A DNA stretch of 64,000 nt from Bacteroidota bacterium (GCA_020161455.1 JAIUNZ010000004.1:1-64000), one strand, 5' to 3'. Positions 6,602-15,745 are shown, counted from the first letter of the stretch. Notes: a model not told the origin generated them from the letters alone. Program-made: numbers and translations.

Positions 6602-6712
6602 ACTATTTTTTTTAAGTTACTTCTTTATTCTTAGGATGTAATTTTCAAAAAAAGGTTGCTTTGTTATTTTTAACTATTTTTTTCACAAGATAACTAACAT
6701 CATAAAAATAAA

Positions 6713-6742
6713 AAAAGAAGCAATCCATCGAGTGCTTCTTTC
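6713..6742 (-). terminator. Rho-independent terminator of the alcohol dehydrogenase gene
   Basis: AAAGAAGCA and TGCTTCTTT form a 9-bp stem with a 10-base loop. Read on the minus strand it is followed by a T-rich run. It lies 20 bp after the stop at 6763. Confidence 0.85.
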
Positions 6743-6762
6743 TTAAAATTATGATTTGAATT

Positions 6763-7815
6763 TTATAGGGTTTCCATGTCAATTACAAAGCGATACTTTA
6801 CATCACTTTTTAGCATGCGTTCGTATGCCTCGTTGATGTCTTTCATTTTAATGATTTCGATGTCGGAAACAATGTTGTGCTTACCACAAAAATCGAGCAA
6901 TTCTTGTGTTTCGGCAATACCGCCAATGAGTGAACCCGCCACCGATTTTCTTCCCATAATCATAGGAGTGGTGTTGATAATAGGGTCTAATCCGCCTAGA
7001 TAGCCCACTAAAACTAGTGTTCCGCTGGTGTTTAATGTTGCTATATAAGGGTTAATATCGTGCACATAAGGAACGGTGTCAATAATGACATCAAAAGTTC
7101 CTAGCACTGAACTCATTTGGGTTTCATCGGTAGATATGATTACAGTATCTGCGCCTAATTCTTTGGCATCTTTCTCTTTATTGGGAGAACGAGAAAAAAG
7201 TGTGACGTCGGCACCTAAACCTTTTGCCAATTTTATAGCCATGTGTCCTAGTCCGCCTAACCCAACAACGGCTACTTTACTTCCTTTTGTTACCTTCCAA
7301 TGGCGTAGTGGCGACCAAGTAGTGATACCAGCACATAGTAACGGTGCAGTGGCAGCCAAGTCTAAATTTGAGGGTACTTTTAAAACAAAGTGCTCTTCAA
7401 CAACTACTTTTTGCGAATAACCGCCATAGGTCATGCCGCCTAAGTATTTGTCTTTGCCATTATAAGTGCCCACCCATCCGTTTAAACAATATTGTTCTAG
7501 GTCTTGTTTACAGCTAGCGCAAGTGCCACATGATCCTACCAAACAGCCTACTGCAGCAAAGTCGCCTACTTTTAATTTGGTTACTTCGCTACCTACTTTG
7601 GTTACTTTACCCACGATTTCGTGTCCAGGAACGGCAGGATAGGTTGTAAAACCCCAGTCGTTTCGGGCGATGTGCAAATCGGAATGGCAAACACCACAAT
7701 ACATTATTTGTATTTCAATATCCTTGGCTGTAACTTCTCTGCGTTGGATATCCATTGGCATTATGTCTTGGTCTGCGGCATGTGTACCGTATGCTTTTAC
7801 TGTTGATGTTTCCAT
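6763..7815 (-). CDS. Zinc-dependent NAD(P)+ alcohol dehydrogenase (YahK/cinnamyl-alcohol dehydrogenase type)
   Basis: The protein has 350 residues, the usual length of medium-chain dehydrogenases. Catalytic zinc ligands are visible as Cys40 (CGVCHSD), His65-Glu66 (PGHEIVG) and Cys161. The structural zinc lobe has Cys96, Cys99, Cys102 and Cys110. The Rossmann motif GLGGLG is at 185-190. The family reduces aldehydes to alcohols, usually with NADPH; the Ser-Arg-Ser after the first strand (FSRSPNK) fits phosphate binding. It lies 21 bp downstream of a small membrane-protein gene on the same strand. The physiological substrate is unknown. Confidence 0.93.
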   Translation of the reverse strand: METSTVKAYGTHAADQDIMPMDIQRREVTAKDIEIQIMYCGVCHSDLHIARNDWGFTTYPAVPGHEIVGKVTKVGSEVTKLKVGDFAAVGCLVGSCGTCASCKQDLEQYCLNGWVGTYNGKDKYLGGMTYGGYSQKVVVEEHFVLKVPSNLDLAATAPLLCAGITTWSPLRHWKVTKGSKVAVVGLGGLGHMAIKLAKGLGADVTLFSRSPNKEKDAKELGADTVIISTDETQMSSVLGTFDVIIDTVPYVHDINPYIATLNTSGTLVLVGYLGGLDPIINTTPMIMGRKSVAGSLIGGIAETQELLDFCGKHNIVSDIEIIKMKDINEAYERMLKSDVKYRFVIDMETL

Positions 7816-7836
7816 AAATGTTGCTTTTAATAGTAA

Positions 7837-8004
7837 TTATATTTCGTTATTGGGTTCGGTTTCTTCGGTTTCTACACCTTCTGCCTCATTGATAAAATAC
7901 TGTTCTACTTGTTTTTTGTCTTTGAGATTTTTACGGATTAAGAAGATAACAATTGCTATTGCAATCATCACAATAGGTACTATGATTTTCCAGTTAACTT
8001 CCAT
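7837..8004 (-). CDS. Small single-pass membrane protein
   Basis: This 55-residue open frame begins MEVNWK, has one hydrophobic helix (IIVPIVMIAIAIVIFLI, about 7-23), then a basic stretch RKNLKDKKQ and an acidic tail EAEGVETEETEPNNEI. The charge order puts the tail in the cytoplasm by the positive-inside rule. It sits between the alcohol dehydrogenase gene (21 bp downstream) and the CCC1-like transporter gene (90 bp upstream), all on the minus strand. No function is recognised. Confidence 0.65.
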   Translation of the reverse strand: MEVNWKIIVPIVMIAIAIVIFLIRKNLKDKKQVEQYFINEAEGVETEETEPNNEI

Positions 8005-8094
8005 TGGATATAGTTTTCTGTAAAGTTATGAAAAATAAATGGTTATCAGATTACCAAATTGTTATATGTGACTGCGTGTCGTTTTTTATTTTAA

Positions 8095-8814
8095 TTATAT
8101 GTTTACGCCAAATAAATACCCCACCAAAGCCGTTAATCCCATAGCGATAGTACCCCAAAAAGTGATGCGCAGTATGGCTTTTCCAACCTTTGCTCCACCC
8201 GTTTTTGCGGCTACTGCGCCAAGAGTTGCTAAGAACAAAATGGTAGTGCTATAGAGTAAGTATTCCATATTTTGCAAAGGAAGCAAAAGGACTACCAACA
8301 AAGGTAAAATACCACCCACCGTAAAAGAAGCACCCGATGCTATAGCCGCTTGAATAGGATTTGCTTTACTTATTTCATTGATACCCAATTCATCTCTAAC
8401 GTGAGCACTCAAAGCGTCGTGTTCCGTCATTTCTATGGCTACTTGCAGTGCGGTTTCCTTTTTAAGACCTCTTTGTTCATAGATTTGTGCTAGGCGTTTC
8501 AGCTCTAATTCGGGCATTTCTAGGAGCTCTTCTCTTTCCCGATTGATGTCGGCAGTCTCCAAATCGGTTTGAGAACTCACTGAAACATACTCGCCCGCCG
8601 CCATAGATAAAGCACCGGCAACCAAGCCAGCAAGTGTAGCAAGAATAATAGGTTCTCGAGTACTACTTGCAGCAGCAACCCCAATTGCAATACTGGCAGT
8701 AGATAGTATGCCGTCGTTTGCGCCTAAAACTGCAGCACGAAGCCAATTGCTTTTATGGATGTAATGATTGTCTAAATACTCGTTTAAATGTTTGTAAGTT
8801 TCCTTTGAACTCAT
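8095..8814 (-). CDS. VIT1/CCC1-family Fe2+/Mn2+ transporter
   Basis: The protein has 239 residues. The family signatures are visible: GANDGILSTASIAIGV in the first membrane helix region, AGALSMAAGEYVSVSSQ in the second, and a cytoplasmic Glu-rich metal-binding stretch (REREELLEMPELELKRLAQIY). Three further hydrophobic helices follow to the C-terminus. Members export Fe2+ or Mn2+ from the cytosol by proton antiport. The start overlaps the stop of the upstream membrane-protein gene by 4 bp (ATGA), so the two are translated together. Confidence 0.92.
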   Translation of the reverse strand: MSSKETYKHLNEYLDNHYIHKSNWLRAAVLGANDGILSTASIAIGVAAASSTREPIILATLAGLVAGALSMAAGEYVSVSSQTDLETADINREREELLEMPELELKRLAQIYEQRGLKKETALQVAIEMTEHDALSAHVRDELGINEISKANPIQAAIASGASFTVGGILPLLVVLLLPLQNMEYLLYSTTILFLATLGAVAAKTGGAKVGKAILRITFWGTIAMGLTALVGYLFGVNI

Positions 8815-9245
8815 AATAATTGTACCGTTTTAACCTGATTGTTTGTGGCTAACATTCCACCAAAATACGCCATTGGAATATATGCTACCCCTAAATCGAG
8901 CACTGTAAACCACAATGGAGATGGCATCATAAAGACCATGCTCACTCCTCCGAGGAAAAACCAAATGCCAACGCCAATTGCAAACTTCATTTTGTGCGTA
9001 GCTACTAGTTTGGCAGCTACAAAAGCACCTAAAAGACTCCCGAGAGCATGCGCCAAAAACGGCATGATAAAGTGCTTTGCTTCCATTAAATGCATGGCTG
9101 CTTTTAAGCCTTCGGTGGTGGTCATGTCTGTGCCTTCGGGTGGTGGAATGATGGAGCCACTGATGAGTATAATACCCATATTGAGTATACCGCCAGCTAA
9201 AACGCCAGCCAAAACGCCAAGGATGTTTCGTAAAATAGGGTTCAT
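8811..9245 (-). CDS. Four-helix membrane protein of unknown function
   Basis: The protein has 144 residues with four hydrophobic segments: about 5-30 (GVLAGVLAGGILNMGIILI), 58-80 (FIMPFLAHALGSLLGAFVAAKLV), 88-106 and 112-134. The loop between helices one and two is hydrophilic. I know similar hypothetical proteins in Bacteroidetes but no function. The 4-bp overlap with the CCC1-like transporter gene suggests a shared transcript and perhaps shared membrane localisation. The VOC gene upstream is 19 bp away. Confidence 0.72.
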   Translation of the reverse strand: MNPILRNILGVLAGVLAGGILNMGIILISGSIIPPPEGTDMTTTEGLKAAMHLMEAKHFIMPFLAHALGSLLGAFVAAKLVATHKMKFAIGVGIWFFLGGVSMVFMMPSPLWFTVLDLGVAYIPMAYFGGMLATNNQVKTVQLL

Positions 9246-9264
9246 ATATTTTGGTTTTTATTGG

Positions 9265-9708
9265 TTAGAAATTTCCTTTTGCTGGGTCGTCGTAGTTAAC
9301 CATCCATTGGATGCCAAACTGGTCGGTAAACATTCCAAAATAGGCTCCCCAAAAGGTTTCCTCCATTGGCATGGTTATCGTTCCGTTTTTGGAAAGTTTG
9401 TTGAAAAGCGAATCGGCATCTTGCTTACTTTCGGTATTGATGGAAATCGAAAAATTGTTTCCCGTCACCAGTTTAGAAGCCCATTCTCCGCCAGTGTCGC
9501 TTCCCATAAGTCGGGTTTCTTTGCTGATGGGTAACGAAACGTGCATTATTTTTTCATGGTCGGCTTCGTCAACTTTACAGTTCGGGTCGGCTGGCATGTC
9601 TTTAAATTTTCCGATGTAGTCAAACTCGCCACCAAAGACGGATTTGTAGAAATTAAAAGCGGCTTCGCAAGTGCCATCAAAGGTAAGATAGGTGTTTATT
9701 GTGGTCAT
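9265..9708 (-). CDS. PhnB-like VOC family protein
   Basis: The protein has 147 residues from the ATG at 9708 (MTTINTYLTFDGTCEAAF); an in-frame start at 9741 is less likely because the family begins here. It has the PhnB-type features: DGTCEAAFNFYKSVFGG at the start, KIMHVSLPI in the middle and WGAYFGMFTDQFGIQWMVN at the end. Such proteins have the glyoxalase fold but usually lack a proven enzymatic activity. It heads a minus-strand run with the four-helix membrane protein and the CCC1-like transporter. Confidence 0.9.
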   Translation of the reverse strand: MTTINTYLTFDGTCEAAFNFYKSVFGGEFDYIGKFKDMPADPNCKVDEADHEKIMHVSLPISKETRLMGSDTGGEWASKLVTGNNFSISINTESKQDADSLFNKLSKNGTITMPMEETFWGAYFGMFTDQFGIQWMVNYDDPAKGNF

Positions 9709-10151
9709 GATGTGTTGGTTTTTGGTTTTATAGTCTTTCAAAGATACACATTTGAGGGTACAATAGAATCGAAAACACCGATTATTTTCAATACTTTTCA
9801 GGATAAATCTATTTCATTTCAATTTTTAAAATTGACTCAAAAAATGGATTTTACAAAAACTGCTAAACAGCCATTTTTGCCCTAAAAAGTCCATTTGAAA
9901 ACTGTACGTTTTTGTATGATAGGAAAAAAAACATTGATTTTTCTAAACCATGCCCTAAAACCTTTCTAAAAATTCCAACCAAAAGTTTTTTTTATAGGAA
10001 TTAAAGAGAAAAATTTACCCGAATTAGTATTTGAATTTTGATGTTGTCTTATTACGAAAGAAGGAATACTCTCGAAATGATTTTTAGTTGCTATTTTTTT
10101 TTTTGTGAAATGGACGTGGTGGTGTTTCCTTCCTTATTTTAAATAAATGAG
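9709..10151. other. Intergenic region without recognised content
   Basis: About 440 bases of AT-rich sequence. Short open readings overlap the VOC gene in other frames and show no family traits. No RNA gene, terminator or clear promoter was found. Confidence 0.5.
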
Positions 10152-10502
10152 TTAAGCTTTTTTACAGCAATTGTCTAGGTTTTCGTAGGCAACAGCATCG
10201 GCTTTTACCTCATCGGCATCATAGCCAAGTTTTGAAATGGCAGTTTTGATGGTTTCCAAATCGGTCTTTTTGGTGTTGTAATAAACGGTTATAGTCATGT
10301 CCTCGGCATTGAGTTCATACATCTTAACTCCTTCTATTTTGTAGATATTTGATTGAAAGTTTTGACCACAAGTTTCGCATTGGTTACAATGGTCACAGTA
10401 GATAGTAGTCTTGATTACGGCTTTTTGATTGGTGCTCTTTTTTTGTGCGTTTGACGTTTGTAAATTAAAAAATACGCACAAGAAGAATAAAAGATATTTC
10501 AT
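10152..10502 (-). CDS. Exported HMA-like protein with a CxxCxxCxxC cluster
   Basis: The protein has 116 residues with a signal peptide (MKYLLFFLCVFFNLQTSNA, cleavage before QKK). The mature part has a heavy-metal-associated-like fold order: strand AVIKTTIYC, helix, strand GVKMYELNAEDMTITVYYN, helix, then SKLGYDADEVKADAVAYENLDNCCKKA. In place of the usual metal motif CxxC it has C-DH-C-NQ-C-ET-C, and the C-terminus adds CC. This suggests periplasmic binding of copper, zinc or mercury-like ions, which is inference. It is a single gene on the minus strand. Confidence 0.75.
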   Translation of the reverse strand: MKYLLFFLCVFFNLQTSNAQKKSTNQKAVIKTTIYCDHCNQCETCGQNFQSNIYKIEGVKMYELNAEDMTITVYYNTKKTDLETIKTAISKLGYDADEVKADAVAYENLDNCCKKA

Positions 10503-10688
10503 AAAATAAGTATTGTTTTTACAAAAATAGATATTTTAAACTAAATTATTTTCAGCAAAAAGTTAAATTTAAAAGGACTTTAATTTTCGAAAATAATAGT
10601 GGTTATTCTAGTGGAAAGAGGCTAAAAGTATGTTAAACTGCTTTCTATTTTCATTAGAAATTCTTAATTTTAGGGAAATTAAAAAAAT

Positions 10689-11162
10689 ATGAAAACTCTA
10701 CTTAAATCTGTTTATACTTTCGCACTATTACTTTGTTTTTTAGTGTCTGGCAATGGTTTTGCACAGCGAATAGAGCACAATGTTCCGATAATTGTTATGG
10801 ATGCTTTTCAGAAAAAGTTTCCTAATAAAGAACCTGTTTGGTTTAGAGAATACCAAGGTCGTTTTGACCAAAAGTTAGTTTATGAAGCACGATTTATGTT
10901 TGATAATCGGTACTCAAAAGCATTTTATGAAAACGAAGGAAAGATGTTGGCGTTTGCAACCGTTGTTGAAAAATCAGAACTGCCCGAAAAAGTACTTACC
11001 TATATGAAAGAGAAGTATCCCGCATTTCCGATTGCCGAATCATTATTAGTTACTTATTCTACTAATGAAGTGCAGTTTGAAGTTGGGATTTATATAGACA
11101 ATAATTTTTTGGTACAAGTGTTTTCTAAGGATGGTGACTTTATAAAAATGACAAAAGGCTAA
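10689..11162 (+). CDS. Exported PepSY-like (DUF2874-type) protein
   Basis: The protein has 157 residues with a signal peptide ending near GNGFAQ (about residue 25). The mature part repeats the PepSY-like pattern: VPIIVMDAFQKKFPNKEPVWFREYQ, a strand-rich stretch around YEARFMFDN, then LPEKVLTYMKEKYPAFPIAESLLVTYS and a final pair of strands. Members of this Bacteroidetes family are periplasmic or surface proteins without known activity. It is transcribed alone, divergent from the HMA-like gene, and ends at a strong terminator. Confidence 0.8.
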   Translation: MKTLLKSVYTFALLLCFLVSGNGFAQRIEHNVPIIVMDAFQKKFPNKEPVWFREYQGRFDQKLVYEARFMFDNRYSKAFYENEGKMLAFATVVEKSELPEKVLTYMKEKYPAFPIAESLLVTYSTNEVQFEVGIYIDNNFLVQVFSKDGDFIKMTKG

Positions 11163-11208
11163 GATTATTGACGTATTGTTTTTGCGATTCCCAATAGCAA
11201 AAACAAAG

Positions 11209-11244
11209 AAAAGGAGGTTAGAATCATCTAATCTCCTTTTTGTT
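11209..11244 (+). terminator. Rho-independent terminator
   Basis: A long stem with AAAAGGAG..TTAGA (11209-11222) and TCTAA.TCTCCTTTT (11227-11240), followed by a T-run. It ends the PepSY-like gene. Confidence 0.85.
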
Positions 11245-11258
11245 TGTTGTAAAATGGG

Positions 11259-11501
11259 TTACTCTACTTTCTTCATTTCCTTCCATCGTTGGTCTTGAAA
11301 TACCGAAGAAGGATTGAAGTTAGGGTTATCGCTCATAATAAAACTGCTGCCGTCACTTCTACTCCACGCATGATTGTAGCCCGTAACTAACTCAACTTTG
11401 CCCGTAGCATCGCTATAATTTTCGACTTCTCGAATGGTTTTAATAAAGTACAGAAAAGTGTTATTGTTTTTTAGAAATAACAAGTATATAATATTACTCA
11501 A
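11259..11501 (-). CDS. Small protein of unknown function coupled to the ClC gene
   Basis: The open frame gives 80 residues if started at a TTG (11501) that overlaps the ClC stop by 8 bp; no ATG lies before residue 56, so the start is uncertain. The C-terminal part (TGYNHAWSRSDGSSFIMSDNPNFNPSSVFQDQRWKEMKKVE) has the composition of a real small folded domain with Trp, Asn and Ser turns. The N-terminal part is hydrophobic. I do not recognise the family. Translational coupling to the channel gene is inferred from the overlap. Confidence 0.5.
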   Translation of the reverse strand: MSNIIYLLFLKNNNTFLYFIKTIREVENYSDATGKVELVTGYNHAWSRSDGSSFIMSDNPNFNPSSVFQDQRWKEMKKVE

Positions 11502-13314
11502 TTACCATTTCTTTTAATTTGACACGATATTTTTCTAAAATCCTTAGTTTAGAAAGGCAACCATGATAAACACCATGTTTTAATACGGGCAGTTCTTTTG
11601 CTTTAGATTTGTCGAACGATTTGATTATTTTTATCATACCGTCTTCAACATTTATTTTTGCTTTTGGAGGTGTCATGATTTCTTCAATTGGAGTGAATTT
11701 TATTCGATAAGGATTGAAGATAAAAGCTTTTACATTTTCATACTCTACAACTCCCAGTAGGATTTTATTTTCATCAAGAATGGGGATTATTTTTTGATTG
11801 GAAGTAGAGAATATTTCGACAACTTTTTGTAAAGATTGGTCTAAAGTTAACGTAGCATAATCGGTTGCAATAATTTTGTTTACATCAATGTTGAGCAGTA
11901 CATTTCGGTCTTTGTCACTGGTATAAGCTTCGTCTTTTGCAGCCAATCCTTTTACATCAATAGAGTGACTTTCAAAGCGTTTGGAAACAGCGTAACTAAT
12001 CGAAGAAACAATCATCAAAGGCACCATTAAATCATAGCCGCCTGTAATTTCGCCAATAAGGAATATGGCTGTTAATGGTGCGTGAAATAATCCGCTCAAG
12101 ATACCTGCCATTCCTACTACTGTAAAATTAGCCACAGGCAAGTTGGTATTAATGCCGGTTAATATGAAAAATTTGGACACAAAAAAGCCTAGGTAACTTC
12201 CAACGAAAAGAGATGGTGCAAAGTTTCCTCCATTTCCTCCAGCACCAATGGTTAAACCAGAGGCAAAGGCTTTGAGAACAATAGTGGCTCCAACAAATAA
12301 TAATAGTAACCATTCGTTGCTTTTATGTTCGTCAAATAAAGTGTTTTCTAATAAAACATTTGGATTTGAAGATGTCAAAGTTTTGATGCTTTCATATCCC
12401 TCTCCAAAAAGAGTGGGTGAAAAGAAAATTAGAAGTGCTAAAAGTGAAGCTCCTAAAAGTGCTTTATTATACACTTTCATCTTCCTGTGATGGAAATAAT
12501 TTTCAATAGCTCTAAAATGACGAGAATACATCACAGATGCAAATCCTGCTAAGATTCCTAATAAGATATAATAACCAATATTGTGATAATCATATTGTTC
12601 TTCTTGGCGGAAAGATAATAATACATCTTCTTTTAAAACAATAGTAGAAATTAAAGCTCCCGTGGCCGCCGAAATCATTATCGGAATAAAAGCAGAAATA
12701 GCAACATCGACCAACACTACTTCGATGGCAAATAATACACCCGCAATTGGGGCATTAAATGCAGCACTAATACCAGCTGCAACACCGCATGCCAGGAGCA
12801 ATACTCGCTCTTTTTGACTAAGATGGTATTTCTGAGCAAAGTTAGAACCAAATGCAGCTCCAGTGATTACAATTGGGCTTTCCAGACCTGCCGAACCACC
12901 AAGTCCAACGGTTAACGAACTAGTAACAATTTGCGCATACATTTGTTTTTTACCAATAAAACCACCTTTTTTGGCAATGGCATACAAAATTTTGGAACTT
13001 CCTTTTTCGATATGACCACCAAGAAAATGTTTGACAACAAATACGGTCAATAATATCCCAACAATGGGCAAAATACTGTTTATATAAGGTAACTTTAAAT
13101 AGGTGTTAACGTAGTTGGCAAATAAAAAGACTTTGTGTGCAAAGTACTTCAAGACAATCACCGCCAAAGCACAAGAAATTGCTATCAATACTGAAGCCAA
13201 ATAAATAAATTGACGTTCTGTAAAACGAACTTTTAACAACGTAATACTGTCTTCCACTCTTCGAAGTATATTTCGAACGATGATTTTGGCTAACGATGCT
13301 TTTTTGGTTGGCAT
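11494..13314 (-). CDS. ClC-family chloride channel/transporter with C-terminal CBS pair
   Basis: The protein has 606 residues. The ion-path motifs are present: GLGGSAGLESP (the GREGP-type segment, keeping the gating Glu), the FNAPIAGVLFAIEV helix with its Glu at the proton-glutamate position, and GNGGNFAPSLFVGS (the GIFAP-type segment). About 11 hydrophobic helices precede a cytoplasmic region (about 470-600) with two CBS-like repeats: ITPILDENKILLGVVEYE-like and MTPPKAKINVEDGMIKIIKSF. It probably exchanges chloride for protons or conducts chloride, with CBS domains sensing nucleotides. A small gene follows with an overlapping start. Confidence 0.93.
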   Translation of the reverse strand: MPTKKASLAKIIVRNILRRVEDSITLLKVRFTERQFIYLASVLIAISCALAVIVLKYFAHKVFLFANYVNTYLKLPYINSILPIVGILLTVFVVKHFLGGHIEKGSSKILYAIAKKGGFIGKKQMYAQIVTSSLTVGLGGSAGLESPIVITGAAFGSNFAQKYHLSQKERVLLLACGVAAGISAAFNAPIAGVLFAIEVVLVDVAISAFIPIMISAATGALISTIVLKEDVLLSFRQEEQYDYHNIGYYILLGILAGFASVMYSRHFRAIENYFHHRKMKVYNKALLGASLLALLIFFSPTLFGEGYESIKTLTSSNPNVLLENTLFDEHKSNEWLLLLFVGATIVLKAFASGLTIGAGGNGGNFAPSLFVGSYLGFFVSKFFILTGINTNLPVANFTVVGMAGILSGLFHAPLTAIFLIGEITGGYDLMVPLMIVSSISYAVSKRFESHSIDVKGLAAKDEAYTSDKDRNVLLNIDVNKIIATDYATLTLDQSLQKVVEIFSTSNQKIIPILDENKILLGVVEYENVKAFIFNPYRIKFTPIEEIMTPPKAKINVEDGMIKIIKSFDKSKAKELPVLKHGVYHGCLSKLRILEKYRVKLKEMVIE

Positions 13315-13344
13315 TTTAATTATTTTACGTGCAAAAATAAGGAT

Positions 13345-14022
13345 TTATAAATTCTTATGTAGGTTTCTAATAGCTTCTCTTTTGCTTAAAGGTTTTAAAT
13401 TGGTGCTAGTCACATAGTTTGAAACTCCATCTGGATTAAACCGGCTGTAATCGCGTAGCGCCCAACCGATAGCTTTCTGAATAAAGAATTCGTTGGAATG
13501 TTTGTGTTTTTCGCATTCCGCTTTCAGCAAATCAAAATTGGTTTTTTCTTTATAACTCAATTGAAATAGAATTGCTGTTCGGTTCAACCACATGTTCTTT
13601 GAATTAGAAAAATGTTTAATCACAACATAGGTTTCTTTGGGAAATTGATGTAAATATCCACCCACTAAATATTTCGCAAAAGCATCTACAGTATCCCACC
13701 ATGAGTTGGTTGTAATCAACTTTTCGATTAAATTAATATCTTCTTGTAGGTAGTTTTTCTTAAATTCTTTAATAGATAAGTCTAAGGCAACATAATGAAA
13801 TTCACGTTCGGTTTTATTTAGTAATTCCCAAATCATGTTTCTGAAATTAGCTTTGATTTCGGGTTTGTGTTTTTCATATAATTTTTTAAAAACTGTTCTT
13901 CGTGGTTCTGTTTTTATGCCTAGAAAAGAAAACTTATTCTTCATATAATTCTCCATCGGAGTAGCGCTTTCCTTTGAAGCTATTTTTTGAAAAGCAATGT
14001 CTAGTTCTGTGATGAAATCCAT
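13345..14022 (-). CDS. AlkD-like DNA alkylation repair (HEAT-repeat DNA glycosylase)
   Basis: The protein has 225 residues from the ATG at 14022, 11 bp after the gamma-glutamyltransferase stop; an upstream in-frame start lies inside that gene. The AlkD hallmarks are clear: TEPRRTVFKKL near the N-terminus, TTNSWWDTVDAFA with the catalytic-site Trp and Asp, WLNRTAILFQL, and FIQKAIGWALRDYSR near the C-terminus. AlkD removes positively charged alkylated bases such as N3- and N7-alkylpurines without base flipping. The arrangement after ggt looks like an operon by spacing, not by function. Confidence 0.93.
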   Translation of the reverse strand: MDFITELDIAFQKIASKESATPMENYMKNKFSFLGIKTEPRRTVFKKLYEKHKPEIKANFRNMIWELLNKTEREFHYVALDLSIKEFKKNYLQEDINLIEKLITTNSWWDTVDAFAKYLVGGYLHQFPKETYVVIKHFSNSKNMWLNRTAILFQLSYKEKTNFDLLKAECEKHKHSNEFFIQKAIGWALRDYSRFNPDGVSNYVTSTNLKPLSKREAIRNLHKNL

Positions 14023-14032
14023 AATACCTATT

Positions 14033-15736
14033 TTAAAATCCTGCTGCTTTATCATCGCCACGACCATCCGCACCAGCTTCAAGTGTGCCATTGGGTAATA
14101 CTAATATAGCGTCTATCTTTCCAAGTACAGGTGCGAATCTTTCATTAATATCATACCCAATTTCTATCAATTCTTCTTTTACAGCATTTGAAAACTTATT
14201 CGGTTCTAGCATGATGGCATCAGGAAGATATTGATGATGAAAACGCGGTTGATTGACGGCATCTTGCATTCCCATTTTGAATTCATATACATTCAATATC
14301 GTCTGTAGCACCGAAGTAATTATGGTTGAACCACCTGGTGAACCCAGTATCATCAATAGTTTTCCGTTTTGTTCTACAATGGTTGGTGTCATAGAACTGA
14401 GCATTCTTTTTTGTGGCGCAATACTATTGGCTTCTGCACCTAGTAATCCATAGGAATTGGGAACACCAGGTTTTGATGCAAAATCATCCATTTCATTATT
14501 GAGAAAAAAACCCAATTCGTCGCAATACAATTTAGAACCAAAAGCACCATTTAGAGTTGTAGTAACCGAAACGGCATTTCCAAAAGCATCGATTATCGAA
14601 AAATGCGTGGTTTCATCGCTTTCTACAATTTGGGTTTCGCCATGACTAACTTCGCTTGACGGTGTTGGATTATCAAAAGAGAAGGATTGCATGCGTTTGT
14701 TTAGGTATTGGGTATCGAGCAACTCCTTTACGGGTATTTTTACAAAGTCGGGATCGCCCAAGAAATAATTTCTATCGGCATAGGCACGACGTTCGGCTTC
14801 AGAGATGAGTTGGATGTATTTGGTATCATTATACAAATAGGAATTTAGAGGAAAAGGTTCAATCATTTTCATAATTTGTCCCAAAGTAATACCGCCACTA
14901 CTCGGTGGTGCCATCGAGATGATGTTTAAATCTTTATATTGAAAGTTAATTGGTTTACGCCAAACGGTTTTATACTTTTTCAAATCTTCCATCGATAGAA
15001 TGCCACCTTTACTTTGAATAAAAGCGGCTAGTTTCTTTGCCGTTCGTCCTTTGTAAAATTCTTTTTCACCTTTTCGGCAAATTCGTTTTAAGGTATTGGC
15101 TAGTGCGAGATATTTAATCGTATCTCCAACATCAAACTTCTGATTGTATAGTGTTTTTTCACCACTAATCTTTACAATAACTTCTCGGTAATAGTCAATA
15201 CTGTTTTTATCTTTGTTGGTTATTACAACGCCTCGTTTTGCTAAGTCTATTGAAGGTTGAAATAAATCCTTAATTGGCAAACTTCCATACTTTCGATGAA
15301 TTTCAAAGATGGCGGCTAAGCTTCCTGGTACTCCAATAGACAATGCACCATCCGTACTCAAATCGGGAATAACATTTCCGGTTTTATCCAGATACATGTT
15401 TTTGGAGGCTTCCATAGGTGCTTTTTCTCTAAAGTCAAGTGAACCTGTTTCTCCATTTGCTTTGCGAAATACCATAAAACCACCACCAGAAATATTTCCA
15501 GCATAAGGATAAACTACCGTCAAAGCTAATTGTGTGGCAATCATGGCGTCAAAAGCATTGCCTCCTTTTTTGAGAATAGCTGCGCCAATTTGTGAAGCTT
15601 CTTCTTTAGCCGAAACTACCATTGCTTTGTCTGCTATCAATCCTTGTTTTTGTGAATAAACCAGAACAGGAAATACCAATAGCGCTAAAAAAATGTTTTG
15701 CTTAAAATGAATAACCAAATAACCAAGTAAACGCAT
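14033..15736 (-). CDS. ggt: Gamma-glutamyltransferase (glutathione hydrolase-like), exported
   Basis: The protein has 567 residues and the N-terminal nucleophile hydrolase architecture. An N-terminal hydrophobic leader ends near YSQKQ (about residue 29). DFREKAP (101-107) matches the substrate-Arg segment. The self-cleavage site and nucleophile is Thr376 in DETTHFS (374-380). MLGSPGG-like GSPGGSTII lies in the small subunit. The enzyme cleaves gamma-glutamyl bonds and moves the glutamyl group to water or amino acids in the periplasm. Since the window encodes BshA rather than glutathione synthesis, its role may be nutrient scavenging. It is followed closely by the AlkD-like gene. Confidence 0.95.
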   Translation of the reverse strand: MRLLGYLVIHFKQNIFLALLVFPVLVYSQKQGLIADKAMVVSAKEEASQIGAAILKKGGNAFDAMIATQLALTVVYPYAGNISGGGFMVFRKANGETGSLDFREKAPMEASKNMYLDKTGNVIPDLSTDGALSIGVPGSLAAIFEIHRKYGSLPIKDLFQPSIDLAKRGVVITNKDKNSIDYYREVIVKISGEKTLYNQKFDVGDTIKYLALANTLKRICRKGEKEFYKGRTAKKLAAFIQSKGGILSMEDLKKYKTVWRKPINFQYKDLNIISMAPPSSGGITLGQIMKMIEPFPLNSYLYNDTKYIQLISEAERRAYADRNYFLGDPDFVKIPVKELLDTQYLNKRMQSFSFDNPTPSSEVSHGETQIVESDETTHFSIIDAFGNAVSVTTTLNGAFGSKLYCDELGFFLNNEMDDFASKPGVPNSYGLLGAEANSIAPQKRMLSSMTPTIVEQNGKLLMILGSPGGSTIITSVLQTILNVYEFKMGMQDAVNQPRFHHQYLPDAIMLEPNKFSNAVKEELIEIGYDINERFAPVLGKIDAILVLPNGTLEAGADGRGDDKAAGF

Positions 15737-15745
15737 AAACTAAAT

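Noticed and set aside
9541-9885. A 114-residue plus-strand gene
   Set aside because: It lies antisense to the PhnB-like VOC gene and its downstream part shows no conserved pattern.
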